Below are positions 1 to 6,200 of a DNA stretch of 8,455 nt, piece by piece. Below the pieces are notes generated by a model that had not been told where the DNA came from, ran no database searches, and was given only the letters and a program-made list of their open reading frames with translations. This stretch comes from an uncultured Planctomycetaceae bacterium (lineage in GTDB: Bacteria; Planctomycetota; Planctomycetia; Pirellulales; Pirellulaceae): positions 1 to 8,455 of the forward strand of contig CAIYOB010000570.1 in the NCBI GenBank assembly GCA_903927685.1. The letters run 5' to 3'. The translations under genes were made by a program, and so were the position numbers. Each line of letters opens with the position of its first letter. Within the stretch, counting starts at the first letter, position 1.

Positions 1-487
1 CGGTCAGCAGATTGTTGAAATCGTGGGCGATGCCCCCTGCGAGCAGCCCCAGGCTCTCCAGCTTTTGAGCCTGCTGCATCCGGAGCTCCCATTGACGCTG
101 CTGTTCCTCGGCTTGCTTCTGCAGCGAGAGGTCGCGGGCGATGACCAGCGCCAGCGGCTCGGGTTCGGTATGAATCCGGCTGATGGTCAGGTGCACCGGG
201 ATGCGGCGTCCGTCGTTGGCGATCAGCAGGTACCCGTCGCTGGACGTCAGGCACGACGTGGTGTGCGTGGCCGCGATCAGGAGACTCAGTCCGCCATCCC
301 TCTGGCAGTCAAACAGGTCCCGCAGCTCGAATTCAAGCAGTTGTTTGCGGCGGAATCCCGTCAGCCGCTGAGCGGCCGGGTTGGCCTCGACGACCCGCAG
401 TTCGGTCGGGTGCAGCACGAAAAACGCATCGTGCGCTTCGCGAAAGACGCAATGATCGATCTGCTGTTGCCGTTCGGCGGGGGTCAT
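1..487 (-). CDS. PAS-domain sensor histidine kinase (partial, C-terminus beyond left edge)
   Basis: I translated the minus strand from the ATG at 487-485; the frame stays open to the left edge (162 codons seen). Residues about 12-122 form a PAS domain ([20 protein letters not shown], then RLTGF, ending in [12 protein letters not shown], the usual PAS exit into a linker helix). Residues about 123-145 are a Gln/Glu-rich coiled linker. Residues 142-162 give the HisKA H-box [20 protein letters not shown], with His155 the expected autophosphorylation site. The HATPase domain, and any receiver domain, would lie off the window. No signal peptide or membrane segment is visible, so this is probably a cytoplasmic sensor. 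The HDFNNLL type of H-box is common in PAS and hybrid kinases; whether this one is hybrid cannot be seen. Its ATG overlaps the stop of the Ser/Thr kinase gene (ATGA, 484-487), and a purine-rich AAAGGAAGA lies just upstream, so translational coupling is likely. The ligand is unknown. Confidence 0.93.
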   Translation of the reverse strand, partial: MTPAERQQQIDHCVFREAHDAFFVLHPTELRVVEANPAAQRLTGFRRKQLLEFELRDLFDCQRDGGLSLLIAATHTTSCLTSSDGYLLIANDGRRIPVHLTISRIHTEPEPLALVIARDLSLQKQAEEQQRQWELRMQQAQKLESLGLLAGGIAHDFNNLLT

Positions 488-2238
488 GGCGCGCTCTTCC
501 TTTCGTCGTCGGCCCGCGTCTTGTAGCCGGCCAACTGACGCGCCAACGACTTGCGGCTGGTTTCTGGAGCCAGTTCGAGGGCTCGTTCGCACGCCCGGAT
601 GGCCGCCGGAACGTCACCGGCAGCGGCGCTGGCCGCGGCCAAAAGGGCGATCTGCTCCCAGTCGGACCATTGAGTCAGTTCGCAGGCCCGCCGGGCATGC
701 TCGACCGCCCGCTGGCGGTCTTCGGCCGTCCCGTCCTTCCGATACATCAGCATTCGGGCGAGGCTGCCGCGCATGAAGGGATTGTCCGGCATGCAGCGCA
801 CGGCCGCCTCGAAGTCGGCGAGCGCCTGCTCATTCCTTTTCTGCGTCTGATGGAAGATGGCGCGGAACTGGTAGGCCACTCCGCATCCCGGATCGGCTGC
901 CACGGCGGCATCCAGATCTTGGCCGGCGAGTTCGTGGTGTCCCAACTTGTACTGCGACCAGCCGCGATATGCCAAGGCTTCGGCGGCAACGCGGTCGAGT
1001 CGGATGGCCTGATCCAGCGCCGGAACGGCTCGTTCGTAGTCCTTGAGCTGCACATAGATCGACCCTTGCCCCGTCCAGGCGTCAACCAAAGTCGCGTCCA
1101 GGCGAACGGCAGTCTGCAGATCGTCAAGGGCCTGCTGGTACGCTTGACGCCTTTTGTAGACAAAGGCGCGTTTGGTGTAGGGCAACGGATTGCGCGGGTT
1201 GAGCCGAATGGCCTCCGTGTAGCACGCCTCGGCGTCGCGGTCCCGAGTCGCCTCCAAGTGCTGGTCGCCCTGGTCCAAGTAGTACTGCATCTCCGCCAGC
1301 CGACCTGGCGGCTCGACCGGCCCGGAGCCAGGCTTGCCCGGCCGCGAGTGGATTCCCGAGGCAACCCAGAAGCCGAGTGCCAGGGCGGCGGTTAGGACGG
1401 CCGCCGCCCACGTCGCGGCGCGGCGCCACCGCCGGGGCTGAAGCCGGAGCGACCGATCCAGGGCTGCGGCAAAGTCGCGAGCGTCCGGGTAGCGGTCGTC
1501 CGGGTCCTCCTGCAGGGCCCGAGCCAACACGGGATCCACGGCCGGATGGAGCTGACGATTGAGCTGTGACGGGGGCTTGAAATTCCCCAGGGGACGCTTG
1601 CCCGTCAGCGCCTCGTAGACGATCACGGCCAGGGAGAACTGATCCGCCCGCGGATCCACCGGCAAACGGGCCCGCTGTTCCGGAGCAATGTAGTCCACAG
1701 TGCCCAGCACTTCGGCCGTCCGCGTCAGATGCCCAACTTCCGTCGCGGCTACCGAAATGCCAAAGTCCGTGACCTTAACATGATCTTCCTCGTCCAGGAG
1801 CACGTTTTCGGGCTTCAAGTCGCGATGGACGATCCCCGCCTCACCCAGATACGAAATGGCGTTCGCCGTCTCCGCGATGACGTGGCGGGCCAGCGGCAGC
1901 GGCAGCGGCGAGCCCGGCGTCAGCCGATTGCGCAGGCTGCGGCCCTGAACATATTCCAGCACCAGGTAAGGCCGGTCCTGGACGTGCCCGTGAGCCAGCA
2001 CGCGGACGATGTTGGGGTGGGAGAGTTGGGCCATCAGCCGCGTCTCGCGCTCGAACCGCTGACGCAACTCCCGTTCGTCCATATTCCGCAACGGCGACAG
2101 GAACTTGATCGCCACGCGGTCGCCGCTTTCGCCGCACGCCAGGAAAACCTCGCCCATGCCGCCTGCGCCCAGTTTCTCCAGCAGCGTGTAGCCTGGCACC
2201 GCGGGCGGGCCGGTCGATGGTTCGCAAAGGATCGCCAT
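484..2238 (-). CDS. Transmembrane Ser/Thr protein kinase with C-terminal TPR repeats
   Basis: The protein is 584 aa from the ATG at 2238, which is preceded by GGAAAGGGAGACC, a good ribosome site. The frame stays open upstream to an ATG at 2349, but the likely promoter lies inside that extension, so the shorter start is preferred. Numbering from 2238, the kinase domain spans about 17-265: Gly loop GAGGMGEV (24-31), VAIK Lys45, HRDLKPEN (138-145), DFG (158-160), [10 protein letters not shown] (179-188). All catalytic residues are present, so it should be an active Hanks-type kinase. A hydrophobic stretch at about 275-294 ([19 protein letters not shown]) after a basic RRWRRAA is a single membrane segment. 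A Pro/Gly linker follows, then about six TPR-like helical pairs (316-565), for example [19 protein letters not shown] and [12 protein letters not shown]. The topology implies a cytoplasmic kinase and extracytoplasmic TPRs. Kinase-TM-TPR architecture is common in Planctomycetota. The stop overlaps the start of the PAS histidine kinase. Substrates cannot be told. Confidence 0.95.
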   Translation of the reverse strand: MAILCEPSTGPPAVPGYTLLEKLGAGGMGEVFLACGESGDRVAIKFLSPLRNMDERELRQRFERETRLMAQLSHPNIVRVLAHGHVQDRPYLVLEYVQGRSLRNRLTPGSPLPLPLARHVIAETANAISYLGEAGIVHRDLKPENVLLDEEDHVKVTDFGISVAATEVGHLTRTAEVLGTVDYIAPEQRARLPVDPRADQFSLAVIVYEALTGKRPLGNFKPPSQLNRQLHPAVDPVLARALQEDPDDRYPDARDFAAALDRSLRLQPRRWRRAATWAAAVLTAALALGFWVASGIHSRPGKPGSGPVEPPGRLAEMQYYLDQGDQHLEATRDRDAEACYTEAIRLNPRNPLPYTKRAFVYKRRQAYQQALDDLQTAVRLDATLVDAWTGQGSIYVQLKDYERAVPALDQAIRLDRVAAEALAYRGWSQYKLGHHELAGQDLDAAVAADPGCGVAYQFRAIFHQTQKRNEQALADFEAAVRCMPDNPFMRGSLARMLMYRKDGTAEDRQRAVEHARRACELTQWSDWEQIALLAAASAAAGDVPAAIRACERALELAPETSRKSLARQLAGYKTRADDERKSAP

Positions 2239-2275
2239 GGTCTCCCTTTCCTGCAACTCCACGTCTCGCCCGAGC

Positions 2276-2305
2276 ATCATACCGAGCGGGGTGGAGAGCG
2301 TGCAA
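2276..2305 (-). promoter_or_regulatory. Putative sigma70-type promoter of the kinase operon
   Basis: On the minus strand there is TATGAT (2281-2276, five of six matches to the -10 consensus) preceded by TTGCAC (2305-2300, matching only the TTG of the -35) with an 18-base spacer. Transcription would begin near 2269-2264 and leave a leader of about 25-30 bases carrying the GGAAAGGGAG ribosome site of the kinase gene. The site lies downstream of the terminator of the preceding gene, where a new promoter is needed. It also argues against the longer kinase start at 2349. Confidence 0.5.
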
Positions 2306-2415
2306 GTTGGCAGGGGCGACACCCGCCCGCCTGGACCCTCAACCGCCATCGGCGTGCTCGCCGGTCAGGAGCGGAAACTGCGGCAGCGTCCTTGGCCTCC
2401 GCCCGCGCTGCGGTC

Positions 2416-2461
2416 AAGAAACAGAAAAGGCCGTCCCCATTTGCCTGCCTTGGGGACGGCC
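2416..2461 (-). terminator. Intrinsic terminator of the outer-membrane protein gene
   Basis: A perfect 10-bp inverted repeat, GGCCGTCCCC (2429-2438) and GGGGACGGCC (2452-2461), encloses a 13-base loop. Read on the minus strand, the stem begins 33 bases after the stop codon of the barrel gene and is followed at once by TTTTCTGTTTCTT, the T-rich tail of a Rho-independent terminator. There is no comparable T-tract on the plus side, so it is directional. It separates the barrel gene from the kinase operon. Confidence 0.88.
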
Positions 2462-2494
2462 TCTTTGGAATTGCGTTGACAGGACCGTGACGGT

Positions 2495-3427
2495 CTACCG
2501 CATGTAGCTGAAGGAGAACGTCGGGCCGGTCAGGCCGATGTCCTGGTGCAGCAGCGTGGCGACCGGGGCCCATTCCCAGGCTTGGGCTTCCCACGCGGCG
2601 GCCACGGTGACCTTGCCGCCCCGAGCCAGGCAGCGCGACCATTCGACGCCCAGGCTCACTTCGTTGATCTGCATCATGTGGTCGTCGGCATAGATCCCAA
2701 CCGGGAAAGCATCGAGCACGCCCGCGCCGTTGATGTCGGTCTTGCCGAACATCCAAGACGAGCGAGCATTGCCCACCAGGGCCAAGCCACGGCTGCCGAA
2801 TGGACGTCGGACGTCGATCGCGATCGTCGGGCCGACGCCCTCAAAATCCATGTCGATGCCCGCGGTGTAGGGGGTGTCCGTATCGTCGACTTCGTAATCG
2901 CCGTAGATGCCGACGCCGGTTTCCATCTTGGCATAGCGGAAGCCACCAGCCAGTTGGAATTGAAAATGCCCCAAGCAACCTCGCTGGGTGGCTTCCAGGT
3001 CCAGCGTATCAGCGCTCAGCCACGACTGCGTCCCGAGCACGCTGACTTCCCCCGGCCCGAAGTCGAAATCAAAGTCGTGAGCACCATCGGTCGGAAAAGC
3101 GAGTTCCGCGTCCGAATCGAACGTCCAATACCGAGCCCGCACGCCGAGCCCTTCCGCGTTGTCGAACCCCAGATAGATCCGTGGGGACACTTGGAAGTCG
3201 TGACTGGGGGTGATGTCGACCGCGGGATGGTCAAAGAAGTAGCCGCCCAGCGTTCCCATGTGCGGCTTCAAGACGGGGAGGTCGACTCCCACGTACCAAT
3301 TGCTTGACGGCGTGTCGCAGCAGATCGGGTCAATGCTTATCTTGTCCTCGTCTCCGTCTCCCGCTCGAACCGTTCCCGCGACGAGAAACGGCATCAGCAA
3401 CGCCGAAAATAGAAATCCCTTCCTCAT
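2495..3427 (-). CDS. Exported outer-membrane beta-barrel protein, Lpg1974-like
   Basis: The protein is 310 aa. A Sec signal peptide is clear: MRKG, a hydrophobic core at about 5-17, and a likely cut after VRA (residue 22). The mature protein is rich in alternating aromatic and polar strands typical of barrels: SNWYVGVDL (42-50), SPRIYLGFDN (81-90), GVRARYWTFD (95-104), HFQFQLAGGFRYAKMETG (154-171), GVGPTIAIDVRRPFGSRGLA (197-216), then LVGNARSSWMFG. It ends TFSFSYMR. The GFRY segment, the EGVGPT...RPFG segment and the GNAR...FG segment resemble Lpg1974-type pore-forming outer-membrane proteins, which are common in Planctomycetota. This family assignment is from memory of motif style, not a search. 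Four cysteines (36, 37, 151, 266) remain in the mature part. The start is supported by AAAAGGAG nine bases upstream. It is a single gene closed by its own terminator. The cargo, if it is a pore, is unknown. Confidence 0.8.
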   Translation of the reverse strand: MRKGFLFSALLMPFLVAGTVRAGDGDEDKISIDPICCDTPSSNWYVGVDLPVLKPHMGTLGGYFFDHPAVDITPSHDFQVSPRIYLGFDNAEGLGVRARYWTFDSDAELAFPTDGAHDFDFDFGPGEVSVLGTQSWLSADTLDLEATQRGCLGHFQFQLAGGFRYAKMETGVGIYGDYEVDDTDTPYTAGIDMDFEGVGPTIAIDVRRPFGSRGLALVGNARSSWMFGKTDINGAGVLDAFPVGIYADDHMMQINEVSLGVEWSRCLARGGKVTVAAAWEAQAWEWAPVATLLHQDIGLTGPTFSFSYMR

Positions 3428-3480
3428 GACGAAATACTCCTTTTCCGTGGATCCGTGGCTATCTTGTCACTGCCAACGAC

Positions 3481-3506
3481 GTACCGACTGGCGAACGCCG
3501 CGGTAC
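3481..3506. repeat. Short dyad upstream of the barrel gene (possible operator)
   Basis: GTACCG (3481-3486) is the inverted complement of CGGTAC (3501-3506). Within the loop, GGCG (3490-3493) and CGCC (3496-3499) also pair, giving a nearly continuous two-part hairpin. It sits 54-79 bases ahead of the barrel start, where either a promoter operator or a leader hairpin could be. There is no direct evidence for a regulator. Confidence 0.35.
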
Positions 3507-3591
3507 CTCTTAACTCGACCGCTACCAACGGGCCCTGCCAGTCTTTTGGGCGTTCGCGCTACGATCGTCCAGACTGCTCAAAGTCTCCCAG

Positions 3592-3711
3592 TCACTGCCA
3601 GTTACCCCGTTTTCCCGTCTTGCCCTCTGTTCGACCTTGGCCTCCCTTGGGCTTCCCCTTGCCAGGTTTGTCGCCCCAGGCTTCCCTGCTTGTAACCTCA
3701 CTCGAAGCCGG
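3592..3711 (-). other. Open Gly/Lys-rich frame without a start codon (possible coding remnant)
   Basis: Minus-strand reading between TAG (3714-3712) and TGA (3594-3592) gives 39 sense codons. The last 27 spell a low-complexity basic tail that includes GDKPGKGKPKGGQGR and ends GKRGNWQ. There is no ATG, GTG or TTG in the frame and no ribosome site, so it cannot be an intact gene as it stands. It may be the eroded 3' end of a gene, or simply a purine-rich strand read in a lucky frame. Confidence 0.2.
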
Positions 3712-3727
3712 CTAATCTGGCACTACG

Positions 3728-3754
3728 TTTCGGTGTCCCTACGACCGTTACAAT
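3728..3754 (+). promoter_or_regulatory. Putative promoter of the oxidoreductase-HEAT unit
   Basis: TACAAT (3749-3754) matches five of six bases of the -10 consensus and lies 39 bases before the ATG at 3794, giving a leader of about 30 bases. The -35 is weak: TTTCGG at 3728-3733 has a short 15-base spacer. Support therefore rests on the -10 and on its place in a divergent intergenic region. Confidence 0.35.
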
Positions 3755-3793
3755 CCGTTCTTCCGCTGTAATTTCACGTGAACAGGTGAACGT

Positions 3794-5152
3794 ATGAGCA
3801 AGATCACCCCGGGCATTCCTCGCCGAGATTTCCTCAAATCCGCCGGAGCCACCGTGGCGGTCGGCGCGGTGGCTGCACCCTATGTCCTCCCCTCCGGCGT
3901 GTTGGCGGCCGAGGGCCGGGCGGGTGCGAACGACCGCCTGACGTTCGGCCATATCGGCGTGGGCGGGATGGGCGGCTATCATCTGGGCGACATGGTCGGT
4001 CGGATGCAGCGCGGCGAAGTCAACATTGCGGCCGTGTGCGACATCGACGAAAAGCGGCTGCAGAACGCATCCCGCACCGCCGGGCCACAAGCGGACTGTT
4101 ACCGCGACTACCGCTATGTCCTCGATCGCCCGGACATCGACGCCGTGGTGATCGCAACGCCGGACCATTGGCACGCCGTCCAGATGGTGCATGCGGCCGA
4201 GCGTGGCAAACACGTCTATGTCGAGAAACCGGCCTGTTGTACGGTCGAGGAAGGTAAGGCGATGATCGCCGCGGCCAACCGGGCCAAGATCGCCGTGCAG
4301 GTGGGCTCGCAGGGCCGCAGCCAGCCGGAAGCCTATTTGGCGCACCGCTACCTGACCAACGGCAACATCGGCCGGATTACGCAGGTCGACTGCTTCCATT
4401 ATCCCAGTCCCGTGGGCGGATTCACGCCGGACAGCGACCCGCCGCCGGAATTGGACTGGGACGCCTGGCTCGGCCCGCTCCGTTGGCGGCCGTACAATCG
4501 CGGCTATTGCCACGGCACGTTCCGCTGGCTGATGGAGTCGGGTGGCGGGCAGATCCGCGACCGTGGGGCCCATGTAATGAGCTGTGCCATGTGGTGGATG
4601 AACGCCGACGGCACGGGACCGGTCGAGGTCGAAGCCACGGGCGAGGCGCCGCAACGCGGACTGTGGGACTCGGCGGTCAAGATCAGCGTCAAGTACACCT
4701 TCAAGAATCCCGATTGGGTGCTGACCTGGAACCAGCCCGGCGAGCCGGCGCCGCCGGAGGAGCGGACCGGCAAGGAACCGGGCGGCCCGATCACTCGCCC
4801 TGGTTACGGCGCGGTCTATCGCGGCGACCAGGGGATGTTTACGCACTGGGGCGGCGACGGTGGCACGTGGGCCGAACGCAAGGCCCGCGAATGGGTCCCC
4901 GGACCGGGCGCCAAGGAAGTCTACCAGAGTCCCGGGCACAAGGAGGATTGGTTCGAGGGCATCAAGACCGGCAAGAAGACGATCATGAACGTGGAGGCCG
5001 CCGCGGATGTCGCGATCCTGACCGTGCTGGGCAACCTCTCGTTCCTGTTGGGCCGCAAGCTCCGCTGGGACCACAGCCGCCGCGAAATCATCGGGGATGA
5101 ACAAGCCCGCCGCCTGATGGGCCGCCCGCAACGATATCCGTACACGCTGTGA
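3794..5152 (+). CDS. Tat-exported Gfo/Idh/MocA family NAD(P)-dependent oxidoreductase
   Basis: The protein is 452 aa. The N-terminus carries a twin-arginine signal: PRRDFLKSAG (9-18), a mild hydrophobic core to about 38, then a likely cut near VLAAEG. A Rossmann domain follows: LTFGHIGVGGMGGYH (49-63) with the GxGGMG nucleotide loop and an acidic strand end VCDID (81-85). EKP (144-146) is the family signature, with Lys145 the usual catalytic lysine; VIATPDHWHAV (119-129) precedes it. The C-terminal domain has GGGQIRDRGAH (250-260), the counterpart of the family's GGG..D.G.H segment with the substrate-binding His. Length is typical for planctomycete members with a Tat signal. Keeping EKP favours a dehydrogenase over a GH109-type NAD-dependent glycosidase, but the substrate (probably a sugar or sugar derivative) is not identifiable. 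The ATG is preceded by AGGTG at suitable distance. The HEAT-repeat gene follows after 60 bases and is probably cotranscribed. Confidence 0.95.
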   Translation: MSKITPGIPRRDFLKSAGATVAVGAVAAPYVLPSGVLAAEGRAGANDRLTFGHIGVGGMGGYHLGDMVGRMQRGEVNIAAVCDIDEKRLQNASRTAGPQADCYRDYRYVLDRPDIDAVVIATPDHWHAVQMVHAAERGKHVYVEKPACCTVEEGKAMIAAANRAKIAVQVGSQGRSQPEAYLAHRYLTNGNIGRITQVDCFHYPSPVGGFTPDSDPPPELDWDAWLGPLRWRPYNRGYCHGTFRWLMESGGGQIRDRGAHVMSCAMWWMNADGTGPVEVEATGEAPQRGLWDSAVKISVKYTFKNPDWVLTWNQPGEPAPPEERTGKEPGGPITRPGYGAVYRGDQGMFTHWGGDGGTWAERKAREWVPGPGAKEVYQSPGHKEDWFEGIKTGKKTIMNVEAAADVAILTVLGNLSFLLGRKLRWDHSRREIIGDEQARRLMGRPQRYPYTL

Positions 5153-5212
5153 GCATCGCCTGCCTGTCTCGAATCGATTTCAAGCACACTGTTAGAACGA
5201 AAGCATCCTCCC

Positions 5213-5782
5213 ATGGAAGACCTGACACTTGACGTCCTGCTCAAGAACATCCAGAGCACCGAAGACCCGGTCCGTGCCGCCGCCCGTGACGGCGCCGGTC
5301 CCGTAGGAGCCCCCGCCGTGCTGCCCCTGGCCAAACTGGCCGCCAGCGGCGATTTGGAGACGGCCCGGGCGGCCGTGCGGGCAATTCAGAATATCGTGTA
5401 TTACGCCGGACGGCCTGGCGCGGCGAGCGAGGCGCAGGCGGTCGCGGCCGAATTGCTCAAGCTGCTGGGCGATTCCCAGCCGTTGCAGTTGCGCCGCGAT
5501 GTCCTGTGGATGACGTGGCAGATCGCCGGCGAGGAGGCGGTCAAGCCGGTCGTCGCCCTGCTGGCCCATGCCGAACTTCGCGAGGACGCGCGGATGACCC
5601 TCGAGCGCCTGCCGGGCGACCAAGCGACCGCCGCACTGCAAGCGGCATTGGCGGCGGCCGCCGAGGCGGACAAGCCGGCGCTGGCCTATTCGCTGAATGT
5701 CCGCGGCGTCGCCACACCCGGAGTGCCCGACCTGCGGCTGACGCCGACGAAGCCGACGTCGGTCCAGCCGGTGGGACGGTAA
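5213..5782 (+). CDS. Small HEAT-repeat protein
   Basis: The protein is 189 aa and almost wholly alpha-helical in character, with alternating Ala/Leu-rich helices in HEAT/armadillo spacing: LDVLLKNIQSTEDPVRAAARD (split at about 6-26), AVLPLAKLAASGDLETARAA (35-54), an IQNIVYYAG helix, RRDVLWMTWQIAGEEAVKPV (94-113), VALLAHAELREDARMTLERL (114-133), then ATAALQAALAAAAEADKPAL. The final 25 residues, Pro/Thr/Val-rich, look unstructured. No signal peptide, membrane segment or catalytic motif is seen, so it is likely a cytoplasmic scaffold or binding protein. It lies 60 bases after the oxidoreductase stop with no terminator between, so an operon is likely, yet its partner is exported. No good ribosome site precedes the ATG; the bases just upstream are CATCCTCCC, so translation may be weak or leader-driven. 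The specific role is unknown. Confidence 0.85.
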   Translation: MEDLTLDVLLKNIQSTEDPVRAAARDGAGPVGAPAVLPLAKLAASGDLETARAAVRAIQNIVYYAGRPGAASEAQAVAAELLKLLGDSQPLQLRRDVLWMTWQIAGEEAVKPVVALLAHAELREDARMTLERLPGDQATAALQAALAAAAEADKPALAYSLNVRGVATPGVPDLRLTPTKPTSVQPVGR

Positions 5783-5825
5783 CGCTTGGGACCGCGAAAG
5801 GAATAACTGTCGGCTTTTCAATGTA

Positions 5826-5875
5826 GTCATCACGCTCCGCGTGATGTCATGTCGTCACGGCGGAGCGTGACGACA
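5826..5875. repeat. REP-like double hairpin (nested inverted repeats)
   Basis: Two adjacent perfect hairpins are seen: CATCACGC-TCC-GCGTGATG (5828-5846, 8-bp stem, 3-base loop) and a 10-bp stem at 5850-5859 with 5866-5875 (TGTCGTCACG pairing CGTGACGACA, 6-base loop). In addition, the left arm of the first (5826-5840) is complementary to the right arm of the second (5860-5874) over 15 positions with one mismatch, so the region can refold into one long stem. This layout of paired palindromes is typical of REP/BIME-type elements. Membership in a dispersed family is inferred, because only one copy lies in the window. Confidence 0.75.
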
Positions 5876-5964
5876 ACATTGGATGCGACACTTGTTGATT
5901 CGCTGGTTCTTGGTCTCAGCGTTGAGGGTGGGACGCCTTGGTGCATGGGTGGCGGGATTCATGA

Positions 5965-6049
5965 GTGGCTGGGGTCTAGTGCAGCGAGCCCCCAGAATGT
6001 ACAGCCCTGGGGGCTCGCCACTCGTACCTCGTGGCTCGACCCCAGCCAC
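5965..6049. repeat. Long nested inverted-repeat element (MITE/REP-like)
   Basis: The outer arms GTGGCTGGGGTC (5965-5976) and GACCCCAGCCAC (6038-6049) are perfect 12-bp inverted complements. Inside, GCGAGCCCCCAG (5984-5995) and CTGGGGGCTCGC (6007-6018) form another perfect 12-bp stem, extended by AGTG (5978-5981) with CACT (6019-6022) across a 2-base bulge. The inner loop carries the palindrome TGTACA (5998-6003). A short alternative stem GCCAC/GTGGC (6017-6021 with 6031-6035) is also possible. There is no T-tract after either arm, so it is a poor intrinsic terminator. There is no ORF inside. Confidence 0.75.
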
Positions 6050-6096
6050 CCGGCCCCAATTCTTAGCTTGGACAACGCACCAGTCATCCGCGCCCC

Positions 6097-6132
6097 TTGC
6101 GAGCTGTTGTCCCGGGCTCGATATGCTATATT
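6097..6132 (+). promoter_or_regulatory. Possible promoter of the propeller-aroA unit
   Basis: A short AT-rich island TATGCTATATTA (6122-6133) stands out in GC-rich surroundings 70-80 bases before the chosen ATG at 6201. TATGCT (6122-6127) or TATATT (6127-6132) could be the -10. Candidate -35 boxes TTGCGA (6097-6102, spacer 19 to TATGCT) and TTGTCC (6107-6112, spacer 14 to TATATT) have imperfect spacing. The call rests mainly on base composition and position. Confidence 0.3.
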
Positions 6133-6200
6133 AGGCCGCGTGTGAGATGAGAATGCCGAGCATCTGGCGTCACCGAGATGGCGATCACAGCAACCGAACC

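Larger units (their letters stand above)
3428..3793. other. Divergent intergenic region between the barrel and oxidoreductase genes
   Basis: These 366 bases contain no gene I can support on either strand. From left to right they hold the ribosome site of the minus-strand barrel gene (3428-3443), a short dyad (3481-3506), a pyrimidine-rich stretch on the plus strand (about 3597-3690), an 8-base palindrome AGCCGGCT (3706-3713), and a likely promoter for the plus-strand genes (-10 at 3749-3754). The 10-mer GTCACTGCCA occurs twice in direct orientation (3466-3475 and 3591-3600). No convincing -35/-10 pair was found for the barrel gene, although its promoter must lie here. Confidence 0.8.
5783..6200. 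other. Non-coding region with two inverted-repeat elements
   Basis: This stretch of about 420 bases separates the HEAT and propeller genes. It contains two unrelated nested inverted repeats (5826-5875 and 5965-6049), a spacer of ordinary sequence between them, and an AT-rich TATGCTATATTA (6122-6133) that may be the propeller promoter. Short open frames cross the repeats but lack ribosome sites and protein-like composition. No U-tailed terminator for the HEAT gene was found, although either hairpin could slow or stop transcription. Confidence 0.8.

Noticed and set aside
23..526. A 167-codon plus-strand frame at the left edge
   Set aside because: The opposite strand encodes an unmistakable PAS/HisKA kinase with the H-box, so this frame is a shadow.
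1729..2490. A 253-codon open frame on the plus strand opposite the Ser/Thr kinase
   Set aside because: It is antisense to the kinase domain and the terminator, has no protein-like pattern, and lacks a ribosome site.
3466..3600. Direct 10-base repeat GTCACTGCCA (3466-3475 and 3591-3600), considered as paired operators or CRISPR-like repeats
   Set aside because: There are only two copies, 125 bases apart, with no further similarity around them; chance is possible in this base composition.
3706..3713. Palindrome AGCCGGCT as a regulator site
   Set aside because: It is only 8 bases of self-complementary GC-rich sequence without flanking symmetry.
3698..5131. A 477-codon open frame on the minus strand opposite the oxidoreductase gene
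   Set aside because: It lies wholly antisense to a clearly identified gene. Its composition (His/Arg/Ala/Asp-rich, no domain) is what GC-rich DNA gives in the complementary frame.
5965..6049. Nested inverted repeat taken as a Rho-independent terminator for the HEAT gene
   Set aside because: It is about 180 bases beyond the stop and no T-tract follows either stem, so the standard intrinsic terminator model does not fit.
5849..6145. Short plus-strand open frames across the intergenic inverted repeats
   Set aside because: They read through palindromic DNA, have no ribosome site and no recognisable protein character.
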